DNA from: SAR324 cluster bacterium | Lineage (GTDB): Bacteria > SAR324 > NAC60-12 | Length of the DNA stretch: 64,000 nt | Direction: 5' to 3' | Assembly (NCBI GenBank): GCA_015231825.1 | Contig: JADGAV010000018.1 | Location: 1 to 64,000, forward strand | Shown here: one piece after another, positions 28,351 through 37,256 of the stretch | How the letters are laid out: every line of letters begins with the position of its first letter | Numbering within the stretch: the stretch's first letter is position 1 | Position numbers and translations under genes: made by a program | The notes under the pieces: generated by a model | What the model saw: the letters and a program-made list of their open reading frames with translations, nothing else | What the model was told of the DNA's origin: nothing | The model's database searches: none

Positions 28351-29766
28351 TCAGGGAATCACAACTTGAATTTTTGGATCAAGTTCCTTCAGTTTTTTTC
28401 GCAAGACAGTTTTTGCATGTTCCTCTCCGTGGACGATTCTAATCAATTTGGGAGGCTTCCGCATTTGTTTGACGAAGCGAAGCAATCCTGATTGATCGGC
28501 GTGGGCAGAGTAAGCTCCTATGGTATGCACTGCAGCGTTGATGGTATAGCGGTTTCCCTCCAAATTGACAAATCCATGTTGCGGACCAAATTTTTGAATG
28601 ATTCGTCCTGTTGTTCCCCGGGCTTGATAGCCCACAAAAAGAATATCCGTTTTCTGATCCTCGATGAGTGCTTTGAGATAATTGACGATCCTTCCTCCGG
28701 AACACATTCCGCTGGCAGCCAGCACAATTGCAGGACGACCTGACTTTCTCAAATATTCGACAATTCTCAGGTGCTCTGCATGAGTATCGATGGTGAGAAG
28801 CTGTTCAAAGGAAAGCGGGTGACGGCCTTTTCTCAGACGCTGGTGCGCCTCTTTGTCCCAGAACTGACGAAGTTCCTGATAGACCCTGTTGAATTTTGCT
28901 GCCAGAGGGGAGTCCACGATGACATCAATATCTTTCCAGCGTAAATTTCCCGTTAAATTGCGTTCTGCCTGGCAATGAATGATATGCTCCAATTCATAGA
29001 GTAACTCTTGGGTACGGCCGATGCTGAAGGCAGGAATCAGCAAGGTTCCACGATTTTTAAAAACACGTTCGATCACATGCTGTAAAGAACCCTTACGCTC
29101 AGAGCGACCCTGATGCAGACGGTCTCCGTAGGTGCTTTCAATGACCAAAATATCAGTTGAATACGGCGCCTTGGGTGCCGGCAACAGGGGTGTAAAAGGA
29201 GCTCCAAGGTCTCCTGAAAACAAGACTTTTGTGGACTGCGGACCATCTTTCAGTCGGCATTCGATATAGGCGGAACCGAGAATATGACCTGCTTTTTGAA
29301 ATCGAAAGAAAAAAGTGGTTTCCGCTTTTTCAGAAAAGAGCCCTTTCCATGATCCATAGGGAAGGGCAACAAGACGTTTCTGCAGGATTTTCAGAAAAGA
29401 TTGAACCGCTATTCGGTTTCGGGTGAAGCCGATTTCCACAGCATCTTTGAGTACAACCGGTAAAAGTTTGGCGCTCGCTTCGCTACAGAAGATTTTGCCT
29501 TGAAAACCTGCTGCCAAAAGATAAGGAATCCTCCCCACGTGGTCAATGTGACAATGGGTCACCAGCAATGCCCTCACGGAGGAAAGATCAAAATCGATTT
29601 CCAGTTTTTTCCCGGATGCCCCTTTCCCTGATGTTTCGGCACCCTGAAACAAACCGCAGTCTATCAGCACGGAATCTCGCCTGTTGTTCCAAAACAATTG
29701 ATGGCATGAACCCGTCACGCCATTGACCGCCCCATGGTGTTTAATCTCGAGGTTGCAAAATTCCAT
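28351..29766 (-). CDS. MBL-fold beta-CASP RNA exonuclease-like protein
   Basis: A 471-residue metallo-beta-lactamase/beta-CASP hydrolase. The metal motif LVTHCHIDHVGRIPYL lies at about residues 69-84, GLFQGAE precedes it, the beta-CASP region includes STYGDRLH and PAFSIGRTQELLYEL, and the C-terminal part has AASGMCSGGRIVNYLK and GAYSAHADQSGLL. This matches the bacterial CPSF73-like group acting on RNA. Transcribed alone, divergent from the XRE pair. Substrate RNA unknown. Confidence 0.88.
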   Translation of the reverse strand: MEFCNLEIKHHGAVNGVTGSCHQLFWNNRRDSVLIDCGLFQGAETSGKGASGKKLEIDFDLSSVRALLVTHCHIDHVGRIPYLLAAGFQGKIFCSEASAKLLPVVLKDAVEIGFTRNRIAVQSFLKILQKRLVALPYGSWKGLFSEKAETTFFFRFQKAGHILGSAYIECRLKDGPQSTKVLFSGDLGAPFTPLLPAPKAPYSTDILVIESTYGDRLHQGRSERKGSLQHVIERVFKNRGTLLIPAFSIGRTQELLYELEHIIHCQAERNLTGNLRWKDIDVIVDSPLAAKFNRVYQELRQFWDKEAHQRLRKGRHPLSFEQLLTIDTHAEHLRIVEYLRKSGRPAIVLAASGMCSGGRIVNYLKALIEDQKTDILFVGYQARGTTGRIIQKFGPQHGFVNLEGNRYTINAAVHTIGAYSAHADQSGLLRFVKQMRKPPKLIRIVHGEEHAKTVLRKKLKELDPKIQVVIP

Positions 29767-29975
29767 CCGATTTCCCGCGATACGTGGCCCTGTTGAATGA
29801 AAAGTGATATAGATAAATCTAGAACAAGGTTCAAGACAACAATGTTGAAATTTAAGGTCAAAGTGAGCTAGCAGGAAGTTGATTTTATTGGGTGATCATG
29901 GTAACGGTAGAAGTAAAAGCACACAGAAATTTTTCCAAAAATGTATTTTGCCGGTTTAAAAAGGAGACAGAGATA

Positions 29976-30440
29976 ATGGCTGCTGTAATCAAACCACAAC
30001 GCAAGGAACGGTTCTCGAGGTTTTTGGAATATTTAAAATTGGATAAAGGATTTTCGCTTTCCAAAGTTGCAGAAAACATTGGGATTTCCGTTCAGGGGCT
30101 ATACAAAATCAAGCGGGGAGAAAGCAATCCTTCTCGGCAAACGGTGATGCTTCTTAATATAAAATATGGTTTGAACACTGAATGGTTTGAGACGGGAAAA
30201 GGAGAGATGATGCTCAGAGAAGGGTCCGATCAGATTGAACGATCGGATGAAATCATCATGGAACTGCTTCGAATGAAAAACCTGGTCATAGAGGAACTTA
30301 GCAATGAAAATGCCTCTTTGAAGGAAAAAAATGAACAAATGAAAAAGAAAGTCATTCCCAAAACAGTCAAAAAAACGGGAGGACCGTCTAAAGCAGTCAA
30401 AAAAACAGGCCCCGCGCCGAAACGCAAAAAAACGAAATGA
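29976..30440 (+). CDS. XRE regulator, first of a tandem pair
   Basis: A 154-residue DNA-binding protein. Residues about 12-75 form a Cro/CI-type helix-turn-helix (LSKVAENIGISVQGLYKIKR). A short leucine-rich coiled coil follows (IEELSNENASLKEKNEQMKK), then a very basic Lys/Pro tail resembling a histone-like tail. The ATG at 29976 has AAGGAG nine bases upstream; earlier in-frame starts lack one. Its neighbour 28 bp downstream is a paralogue. Confidence 0.78.
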   Translation: MAAVIKPQRKERFSRFLEYLKLDKGFSLSKVAENIGISVQGLYKIKRGESNPSRQTVMLLNIKYGLNTEWFETGKGEMMLREGSDQIERSDEIIMELLRMKNLVIEELSNENASLKEKNEQMKKKVIPKTVKKTGGPSKAVKKTGPAPKRKKTK

Positions 30441-30468
30441 GTGCTAATCTCTTATAGAACGAAAGACC

Positions 30469-30882
30469 ATGGAATTTCAGGCACAGGTGAGACGGAAGGA
30501 ACGTTTCTGCGAGTTTCTTAACTATTTGAAATCCGAAAGAGGGTTTTCTCTCTCTAAAGTGGCCGAATCTATTGGAATCTCTGTGCAGGGACTTTATAAG
30601 ATCAATCGTGGGGAAAGCAATCCTTCGAAGCAAACTGTTCTGCTCCTTCAAATCAAGTATGGACTCAATCCGATCTGGTATGAAAAAGGGATTGAAGAAA
30701 TGGAGATCAACCCCACCCGAGGTTTTCTTGACAACTCCGACGAGATCATGTTGGAGTTGCTTGCCATGAAAAACAAGAGGATCGGGAGACTCAATAAGGA
30801 ATACTCAAATCTGAGAAAAGAGCACGCATTATTGAAAAAGACTCTTCGTCCAGTAAAAAAGAAGTCTCGTGCCAAGCATTAA
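30469..30882 (+). CDS. XRE regulator, second of a tandem pair
   Basis: A 137-residue paralogue of the preceding gene. Its helix-turn-helix (LSKVAESIGISVQGLYKINR) is nearly identical, and both share GESNPS and QTV motifs just after it. The middle coil (NKEYSNLRKEHALLKK) and Lys/Arg-rich end are diverged. Only a weak Shine-Dalgarno. Shared helix 3 implies the same or similar operator for both; heterodimers through the coils are possible. Confidence 0.78.
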   Translation: MEFQAQVRRKERFCEFLNYLKSERGFSLSKVAESIGISVQGLYKINRGESNPSKQTVLLLQIKYGLNPIWYEKGIEEMEINPTRGFLDNSDEIMLELLAMKNKRIGRLNKEYSNLRKEHALLKKTLRPVKKKSRAKH

Positions 30883-30958
30883 AATTTTTTCCTTTCCTGA
30901 AATTTTCAGAAAAAATTTCACTCCAGCCATTTTCAAGCCTGTGCTTTTCCTGTAGGGA

Positions 30959-31408
30959 CTAAGAAGAAGATTTTAAATATTCTGCAAAAAAATCTCTTTT
31001 GCTTCGGTAAGCAGTGCCTCGGAAAAAAGCGACCTTGGTTCCATCCTCTTTACTGACCGTTACTTCATAAACTCCTATTTTGTGGTTTCGGTGCACTTCT
31101 TCTGCACAGGCGGTCAAGGTCTCGTTTTCCAGGACTTTGACGGAATAAGAAATGTTTGCCTCCAAAGCAAAGCTTATTTGTCCATGCGTGTTGCAGGCTA
31201 ATCCAAAGGCACTGTCTGCCAGCGAAAAGGTGACTCCTCCATGACATGTTCGATGTCCATTGAGCATATCCGATCTCACTTTCATTTGCACCCGGGCCTT
31301 TCCTGGAAGGATTTCAATCAATTGAATTCCCAGCCATGCGGCAAATGGGTCGTTGCCGTGCATGGTTTGAGCAATTTTTTCTGCTTGATTTTCCTGAGAT
31401 CTATCCAT
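30959..31408 (-). CDS. PaaI-type hotdog thioesterase
   Basis: A 149-residue acyl-CoA thioesterase of the PaaI group. The active-site segment CHGGVTFSLADSAFGLAC (about residues 57-74) holds the family His-Gly-Gly and the catalytic Asp. Members hydrolyse phenylacetyl-CoA derivatives and rescue CoA. ATG at 31408 and a TTG three codons earlier are both possible starts. No paa pathway is adjacent. It converges with the XRE pair. Confidence 0.85.
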   Translation of the reverse strand: MDRSQENQAEKIAQTMHGNDPFAAWLGIQLIEILPGKARVQMKVRSDMLNGHRTCHGGVTFSLADSAFGLACNTHGQISFALEANISYSVKVLENETLTACAEEVHRNHKIGVYEVTVSKEDGTKVAFFRGTAYRSKRDFFAEYLKSSS

Positions 31409-31452
31409 GGCCTTCAAAAAAACATGTCGGTTTAAAGAATTGTTTTTTCCAT

Positions 31453-32811
31453 CTAAATCAATTGATCGAGTTTCAGTTTCGTTAAATGAGATTCGATATT
31501 TTTCATGGCAGCCGGCAGGAGTCTTGGATCAATCGATTGGTATATTGCAGAAAGAATTTCTTCATTAGATTTTCCGTTCTTGTGATGCTGCAGAATTTGT
31601 TTCTCCCGCATCAGCCGGTGTTCAAGAGTTTCTTTTAAACGCAGGGTGCTTTTCATGGGGATGCCATGAGAAGGAATGATGATGTTCGGATTCAGTTCAA
31701 TCACTTTTTCGAGAGAGGCAAAATACTTTTTCATGTCCCCTTCCGGTTCTGAAATTACGACAGTTCCGATTCCTTGTATCAAATCCCCAACAATAAACCA
31801 CTCCATACTTGCAGGAGCCAAACCCAGCTGGCCTTCGTCATGGCCTGGAATTTCAAAAACAAGGACATCTTTCCCGATCCATTGGGTCAGAACCTCTCCT
31901 TCCCTGGAGAATTGAACCGTGATGTTTTCAAAATAAGAATCACCAAACTTGAGTCGAATGCGTTGATAGGAATCCTCGCTCATTTTCATGGGGACTTGAA
32001 GGGTACGGGCGAGATCGGTCGCATACTGATGATGATCACGGTGATGATGGGTTAAAAAAATTCCGGTCACTTTAAAGCGGGAAAGCACCTGCGACAGTTT
32101 TTCCAGCTCCAGTCTTGATGAAGGAGACGGATCAATTAAATAGCATCCGTTCTGAGAATCCCCAACAATAAAGGCGTTGGTTCGTTCTGCTGGCGGCAAA
32201 GTATTGGATTTCACTGGCATCTGAACAAGTTGAAAGACGGGTTCCATCAAGGGAACTTCTGTTTCCTGGTCATACTGCAAGTGCATGGACCCAATGTTTT
32301 GGACGTTTGGATTTTCAGCCAGCGCCCGCATGGCACATAAGCCGGGAAATGGAGAAAGGATTTTTCCTTGCTGATATTTCTGCATATATTCTTTTGCCGT
32401 CAGCCAGCCGGCCCATGCTGCTTCATTTGGATCGACCTCAAAGTCGATACGGGAGCGGAGCTCAATTTTAAAAAATCTTGCATGGAAACGGAGCGGGTTG
32501 AACTCCGGGGTAATGGCGAATCCGAAGTCGGATATATTCCTCACCTGGTTGGCCTCAATCGCGTCCTCGAGGTCAAAATTAACTTCTTCCCGGATTTCCC
32601 GACAAAGGGCTCTGACCAGGCGCGGATCATGATCCCTTAGAAATTTGCAATCGTAGTTTTGTTCGGATTCATTGGAATCAACTTTACCTCCCGGAAAAGA
32701 ATGGTATCCAGGAAAAGCTTTCAGGTATGGCTGCCGTTCAATGATGAATATTGCATCCTGGTAGGTGAACAAGGCCACTACAGAATCTCGGATTTTTATG
32801 TTTTTCGTCAT
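31453..32811 (-). CDS. NUDIX-MBL fusion hydrolase
   Basis: A 452-residue two-domain enzyme. Residues about 7-165 form a NUDIX domain with REIREEVNFD at 71-80 as the box end; an insertion (about 15 residues) separates the box Gly from it. Residues about 195-450 form a LACTB2-like metallo-beta-lactamase domain with THHHRDHH at 254-261, GHDEGQ and PSHG, and a C-terminal helical domain. NUDIX enzymes split nucleoside-diphosphate compounds, including CoA; the second domain may be a hydrolase or RNase. The PaaI-type thioesterase 45 bp downstream suggests a CoA-related role, as inference. Confidence 0.82.
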   Translation of the reverse strand: MTKNIKIRDSVVALFTYQDAIFIIERQPYLKAFPGYHSFPGGKVDSNESEQNYDCKFLRDHDPRLVRALCREIREEVNFDLEDAIEANQVRNISDFGFAITPEFNPLRFHARFFKIELRSRIDFEVDPNEAAWAGWLTAKEYMQKYQQGKILSPFPGLCAMRALAENPNVQNIGSMHLQYDQETEVPLMEPVFQLVQMPVKSNTLPPAERTNAFIVGDSQNGCYLIDPSPSSRLELEKLSQVLSRFKVTGIFLTHHHRDHHQYATDLARTLQVPMKMSEDSYQRIRLKFGDSYFENITVQFSREGEVLTQWIGKDVLVFEIPGHDEGQLGLAPASMEWFIVGDLIQGIGTVVISEPEGDMKKYFASLEKVIELNPNIIIPSHGIPMKSTLRLKETLEHRLMREKQILQHHKNGKSNEEILSAIYQSIDPRLLPAAMKNIESHLTKLKLDQLI

Positions 32812-33053
32812 GAGGTGCTGGTTAGTTACGAAAATAAAATTCGGTTTTTGTCAAGGTTCTATCCAATAGCAGGCAATTTCTGCAACACTCAAGATTTTAT
32901 GCAGGAGCGCTGATGAATTCTGCCGGATCTTCCTGAATCCGGGATGAGACTGCTTTCGATGATGGTGCTCCATCGGTTTCCTCAGTTGATAAAAAGGAGA
33001 CGGGGTGTTACAAATAGTAAATTTTGAGTTAACCTCTTTTTTCAGGATTTCCC

Positions 33054-34064
33054 ATGAAAGTCATAGAACTCCAATCTTTTGGTATTGAAGGCCTTCATTC
33101 CTCAGAACATCCAATTCCAGAACCAGGGCCGGGTCAAGTATTGATCAAGATGAAAGCTGCGTCTTTAAATTATCGGGATTTGTTAATGGTCCTGGGAAAA
33201 TACAGCAGAAAACTGCCGCTTCCAATTGTGCCGATTTCTGATGCTTGTGGTGAAATTATGGCCCTTGGCGAAGGAGTCAGCCGGGTTAGGAAAGGAGACC
33301 GGGTCGCCCCTCTTTTTTTTCCGGACTGGATTTCTGGAGACCCTACCCCGGAACGGACTCAAACAGCATTGGGGGCTGCACATGGCGGTTGCCTTCAGGA
33401 ATACATGGTTTTGCATGAGAAAAGTGTCTCTAAAGTGCCACGTCATTTATCGGATGAAGAAGTTGCGACTCTCCCCTGTGCCGCGTTGACCGCGTGGCGG
33501 TCATTGTTTGTTGAAGGGAAAATCAAAGCTGGGGATTCTGTTTTGATTCAAGGCACTGGGGGGGTTTCAATTTTTGGGCTGCAGTTTGCAAAAATGGTCA
33601 AAGCAGAAGTGATTCTCACTTCTTCTTCAGACGAAAAGCTGGAGAAAGGCCGCAGTCTCGGGGCGGATCATCTGATCAACTATAAAGTTCATGAAAAATG
33701 GTACAAGACTGTTCAGGAAATTACTGGAGGACGGGGTGTTGATCATGTTATTGAAGTTGGGGGAGCCGGAACACTCTTTCAGTCGCTGATGTCTCTCAGG
33801 CCGGGTGGACATGTCAGCATTATTGGGGTGCTTGCTGAAGCATCAATGGATACCCCCATTACCGCCATGATCAGCAAGCAAGCACGTGTGGTTGGAATTT
33901 CCGTAGGAAACCGGGATCACTTTGAGGAAATGTGCCGGGCAATTGAAATTGATCAGCTGAAACCGGTGGTCAGTCATGTTCTTCCCTTTGATCAGGCTAT
34001 TGAGGCTTTGAAATTGATGGAGCAGGGAGGGCATTTTGGAAAGATCTGCCTGAAGTATAGTTAA
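33054..34064 (+). CDS. NAD(P)-dependent MDR alcohol dehydrogenase/quinone reductase
   Basis: A 336-residue medium-chain dehydrogenase/reductase. N-terminal GroES-like domain with NYRDLLMVLGKY; Rossmann domain with the glycine motif QGTGGVSIFGLQFAK (about 163-177) and GADHLINY. The usual zinc-site Cys/His after the NYRD segment are absent, which fits a quinone-oxidoreductase-like or enoyl-reductase-like enzyme. Monocistronic as far as seen. Substrate unknown. Confidence 0.85.
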   Translation: MKVIELQSFGIEGLHSSEHPIPEPGPGQVLIKMKAASLNYRDLLMVLGKYSRKLPLPIVPISDACGEIMALGEGVSRVRKGDRVAPLFFPDWISGDPTPERTQTALGAAHGGCLQEYMVLHEKSVSKVPRHLSDEEVATLPCAALTAWRSLFVEGKIKAGDSVLIQGTGGVSIFGLQFAKMVKAEVILTSSSDEKLEKGRSLGADHLINYKVHEKWYKTVQEITGGRGVDHVIEVGGAGTLFQSLMSLRPGGHVSIIGVLAEASMDTPITAMISKQARVVGISVGNRDHFEEMCRAIEIDQLKPVVSHVLPFDQAIEALKLMEQGGHFGKICLKYS

Positions 34065-34132
34065 AATTTCGCCTGGAATCCCCGATTGCGGAATGGTCTG
34101 CTTTTCTTGACACCCTTTTATTGGTTTGAAGA

Positions 34133-34936
34133 TCAGAACGGGGGCACATCAAGGCGAACCACAACACCTTCCAAATCTGGATTCGGCGCAGGGTAGCGCT
34201 CCATCACCAGAGGATCATGGCCCGGAATAATATGATCTTCAGATTCTGCGAGAGATCGCAGGCGATCAAATCCCTCCACCATGTCTGCAACATTGTAAAC
34301 GATGGGAAACGGCGCCGCTTTTTCCATGTTTTCATAAAAATGTGCGGCATCTGAGGCAAGGACCACCCACCCTCTCCTGGTAAAGACACGGACCGACTGG
34401 ATACCCATGGTGTGACCGCCGATGTGGTGCAGTGAAATGCCAGGAGCGAGCATGCTGTCTCCTCCATGAAAAATCACGCGGCCGGCATAAAGATGACGGA
34501 CAAAGTCGACAACGTGCTCCACCGAGTAAGCAGATTTAAGGGGCGCATGCCGCATCGAACGGCCGCTTGCATAGGACATTTCCAGATCCTGAAGATGAAA
34601 TTTTGCATTGGGAAAATCCGAACTGGTTCCTGCATGGTCATAGTGCAAATGGGTGATTATGACGTCTTTGACGACTGCAGCATCAACCCCGATCATTGCC
34701 AGTCCTTCTTTCGGCAGGCGAAGCAGTTGCCGATTCCGATTCTTTGCTTCTTCGTGGTCAAATCCGGTATCTACAATGATTGTCCTGTTTTCATTGACGA
34801 TTGCCCAGACAAAATAATCGAGCGGCATGATTCCATCGTGTGGATCGGCAGCAATAAAATTATAATGCCGTTCCCGTTCATGACGGGCGTATTTGACAGC
34901 AAAAATTTGATGAATTTCAGGTTCATTGCGGGTCAT
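34133..34936 (-). CDS. MBL-fold lactonase-like hydrolase
   Basis: A 267-residue dinuclear-zinc hydrolase similar to N-acyl-homoserine lactonases (AttM/AiiA type). The metal motif is THLHYDHAG (about residues 95-103), with further ligands in HHIGGHTMGIQ, SDAAHFYEN and PGHDPL. No signal peptide. Could open acyl-homoserine lactones or other lactones; sugar lactones are also possible. It converges with the MDR gene and is not clearly part of an operon. Confidence 0.8.
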   Translation of the reverse strand: MTRNEPEIHQIFAVKYARHERERHYNFIAADPHDGIMPLDYFVWAIVNENRTIIVDTGFDHEEAKNRNRQLLRLPKEGLAMIGVDAAVVKDVIITHLHYDHAGTSSDFPNAKFHLQDLEMSYASGRSMRHAPLKSAYSVEHVVDFVRHLYAGRVIFHGGDSMLAPGISLHHIGGHTMGIQSVRVFTRRGWVVLASDAAHFYENMEKAAPFPIVYNVADMVEGFDRLRSLAESEDHIIPGHDPLVMERYPAPNPDLEGVVVRLDVPPF

Positions 34937-35004
34937 TATCTTCTCGAAAAAAAAATTAATTCTATTCAGAATGGAACATCAATTTTCTGAATTCCTGGTT
35001 CACA

Positions 35005-35331
35005 TCATGAATTCTTAAAAATTTTGTCAATAGGAAGAGTGATCATAAAACTTTTGGTCTGATCTTCTTCCTGGTTGCAGACCTCTTCGATGACTTCCAG
35101 GATATGCTCTACTAAATCTTCTTCTGTGATGATCAAGATAATCTTGTTGTGGGGACTGCTTCCCGCGAAAGTATTCCGCAGTCCCGCAAAAATCGGGATA
35201 TTTTCAGAAATTATATGACCCATCCCTACGGAATCCAACACTGTTGCACCGGAAATGCCGATCTCCAGAAATGCCGAGAGAAGGTCTTCCAGAACTTCAA
35301 TTCGATTTAGAAAAATTACAGCAAGTTTCAT
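35005..35331 (-). CDS. PII-like small regulatory protein
   Basis: A 108-residue protein starting MKLAVIFLNRIEVLEDLLSA, with the ferredoxin-like beta-alpha-beta layout of PII proteins and the phrase GISGATVLDSVGMG, which aligns with the region before the T-loop in GlnB. The T-loop is short and different. The ATG at 35331 has GGAG five bases upstream. It is the last gene of an operon with a PTS-IIA-like protein and two antiporters, so I infer it gates transport in response to a nucleotide or ion. The family call is tentative. Confidence 0.6.
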   Translation of the reverse strand: MKLAVIFLNRIEVLEDLLSAFLEIGISGATVLDSVGMGHIISENIPIFAGLRNTFAGSSPHNKIILIITEEDLVEHILEVIEEVCNQEEDQTKSFMITLPIDKIFKNS

Positions 35332-35344
35332 TGATCTCCATTCA

Positions 35345-35812
35345 TTAAAAATGTTTTGCTTCTTCATATTTTTTAAAAATATCAAGCACTTCTTCTGGAG
35401 ATTCGGCTTTCAGGAGAGATTTGTTCAAGCCTCCTCGTTGTAATATTCTAGAGACCATTGCCAGGGTGCGTAATTGCAGATTTACTTTTTCTTTTGGGAA
35501 AAATATCAAAAAGACCAGCTTTACCGGTTTGCTGTCCAAAGCATTAAAATCGACTCCCTTGCGTTGTAATGCGAAAGCCATAGAAACATCGCTGCAGCTT
35601 TGAATTCTCGCGTGAGGAATGGCGACACCTTCTCCAATTCCTGTTGACATCAGTTTTTCCCGTTCAAACAGTGCCTCCATTGCTTCTGCTCTGTCAACTT
35701 CCGGATGATGTTCGAGCAGTCGTTCGGCCAACTCTTTGATGAGGGCGTCTTTGTCATTACTGCTTGGGTTGACAACAATACATTCACGCTTAAGATATTC
35801 GGCAATTGACAT
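35345..35812 (-). CDS. PTS EIIA (nitrogen/fructose-type) domain protein
   Basis: A 155-residue EIIA domain of the fructose-mannitol/Ntr type. The phosphorylatable His is H67 in GEGVAIPHAR. No EIIB or EIIC domain is nearby, and it is placed right after two cation/proton antiporter genes. In other bacteria EIIA-Ntr proteins control potassium transport, so a regulatory rather than a sugar-import role is likely. Gap of 46 bp to the antiporter and 13 bp to the PII-like gene. Confidence 0.85.
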   Translation of the reverse strand: MSIAEYLKRECIVVNPSSNDKDALIKELAERLLEHHPEVDRAEAMEALFEREKLMSTGIGEGVAIPHARIQSCSDVSMAFALQRKGVDFNALDSKPVKLVFLIFFPKEKVNLQLRTLAMVSRILQRGGLNKSLLKAESPEEVLDIFKKYEEAKHF

Positions 35813-35858
35813 AGTGATCCTCTCTCAATTTTTTTTACAGTCTTATTAACAAAGACAG

Positions 35859-37256
35859 TCACGATTTGTTTGTTCCTCTTTCTTTATCATTTTTTACATG
35901 CGTTTCTCCAACTTTATTCAAGGCAAATTTAAAAGCAATGGGGCCGATTACCTGATTTAAAGTAATTGATGCGATTAAAATGCTTTGGATAGGCACACCA
36001 ATCTCGGGGAACCTTCTCACAATCTCTGTTAAAAGACCCAGACTGACCCCTGCCTGAGTGATGAAGCCCAGCCAGGTATTTTTATAAATGCGGGGGGCAT
36101 CTCCTGAAAGAAGACCGCTGCCAAAAGAACCTATAAAAATCATTACAATTCGGGAAAGGACCAAGACCAGGCCCAGCATCCAGCTGCTTTTCAGTATATC
36201 GACGTTGATGGACGCCCCGGTGATTGCAAAAAAAGCAATATAGATGGGAAAGGAGACCCGGTCCATTTTTTGGAGAAAGGAATTTCCATGTTTTGAAAAG
36301 TTCTGGATCGTGAATCCGGCAGCCATACACATCAGAAGCGGTTCCAAATTGAGTCCAATATTGTGGGTTTCTTTTAAATAATCACCCAGCAAGTGACTAA
36401 ATTTTATCACGAGGAAACCAACGGTTATGATAACAATGGGGAACTCTACCTTCACTTTATCGATCAGAAAGATCATACTTTTTCCAAGCAAAAACCCGAT
36501 AACGAATGCAATCAGAATTTCAAAAACGAGTTCAAGAAAAAAAGCAGGGTCAATGGATCCCCCGACGCTGATCATCATCTGACCAAAAGAAATGACGATT
36601 CCAAACAGGATTATGACAACGACATCCATCACAATCGTGACCGTCAACACCGTATTGGTATAGACGCCTTTGGCCTTGGTTTCACTAATGATTGCAATGG
36701 CTGACGAAGGAGAGCGTGCGACGGCAATCACTCCAAAAAGTGCTGCGATGACGATTCTTGTAGCAGCATCATATTGGGTCATAAATGGAATGAAGCCGGA
36801 CAAGGAAAAAACGGTGGCACTGACACCAAAAAAGACGCTCAGGGTAACTCCGCTGATCAAAAAAAGAATTGGTTTCAGTTTCTCTTGGATACTAGCGATT
36901 TTGAGCTCACCACCTGCACAAAAAGCAATAAATGCCAGTGCTAAGCTGTTTAAAAAACTCAAATCATCGAGTGTTTCGTTTCCGTAAAATTTTAACAGGT
37001 AAGGTCCCGAAATAAGCCCTGCAAAAATATATCCGGTGATTCTCGGCAATCCAAGTTTTTCCAGGAGATATCCGCTGCAGTATGCCGATAGCAAAATGAA
37101 TCCCAGCACCAATGTAGGAGAGACAGTTTCACTGCCGCTCAAAATGCCGGTGTGTACGATAGCCGACATTCCTCCTGCAATTAAAATGAGGCTGAAAAAT
37201 CGGTGGGTCATCGGATCATGTTTGCGAAAGGCCACATAGGGGACCGTTTTTTTCAA
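35859..37256 (-). CDS. CPA2-type cation/proton antiporter A
   Basis: A 465-residue integral membrane protein with about 12-13 hydrophobic helices, of the monovalent cation:proton antiporter-2 type. GYLLEKLGLPRITGYIFAG near the N-terminus and FCAGGELK are typical; the two-residue ion site may lie in ARSPSSAIAI, unlike the Asp-rich sites of NhaA. No RCK/TrkA-N domain. Its start overlaps the stop of the second antiporter by 4 bp, so both are probably made together. Confidence 0.82.
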   Translation of the reverse strand: MKKTVPYVAFRKHDPMTHRFFSLILIAGGMSAIVHTGILSGSETVSPTLVLGFILLSAYCSGYLLEKLGLPRITGYIFAGLISGPYLLKFYGNETLDDLSFLNSLALAFIAFCAGGELKIASIQEKLKPILFLISGVTLSVFFGVSATVFSLSGFIPFMTQYDAATRIVIAALFGVIAVARSPSSAIAIISETKAKGVYTNTVLTVTIVMDVVVIILFGIVISFGQMMISVGGSIDPAFFLELVFEILIAFVIGFLLGKSMIFLIDKVKVEFPIVIITVGFLVIKFSHLLGDYLKETHNIGLNLEPLLMCMAAGFTIQNFSKHGNSFLQKMDRVSFPIYIAFFAITGASINVDILKSSWMLGLVLVLSRIVMIFIGSFGSGLLSGDAPRIYKNTWLGFITQAGVSLGLLTEIVRRFPEIGVPIQSILIASITLNQVIGPIAFKFALNKVGETHVKNDKERGTNKS

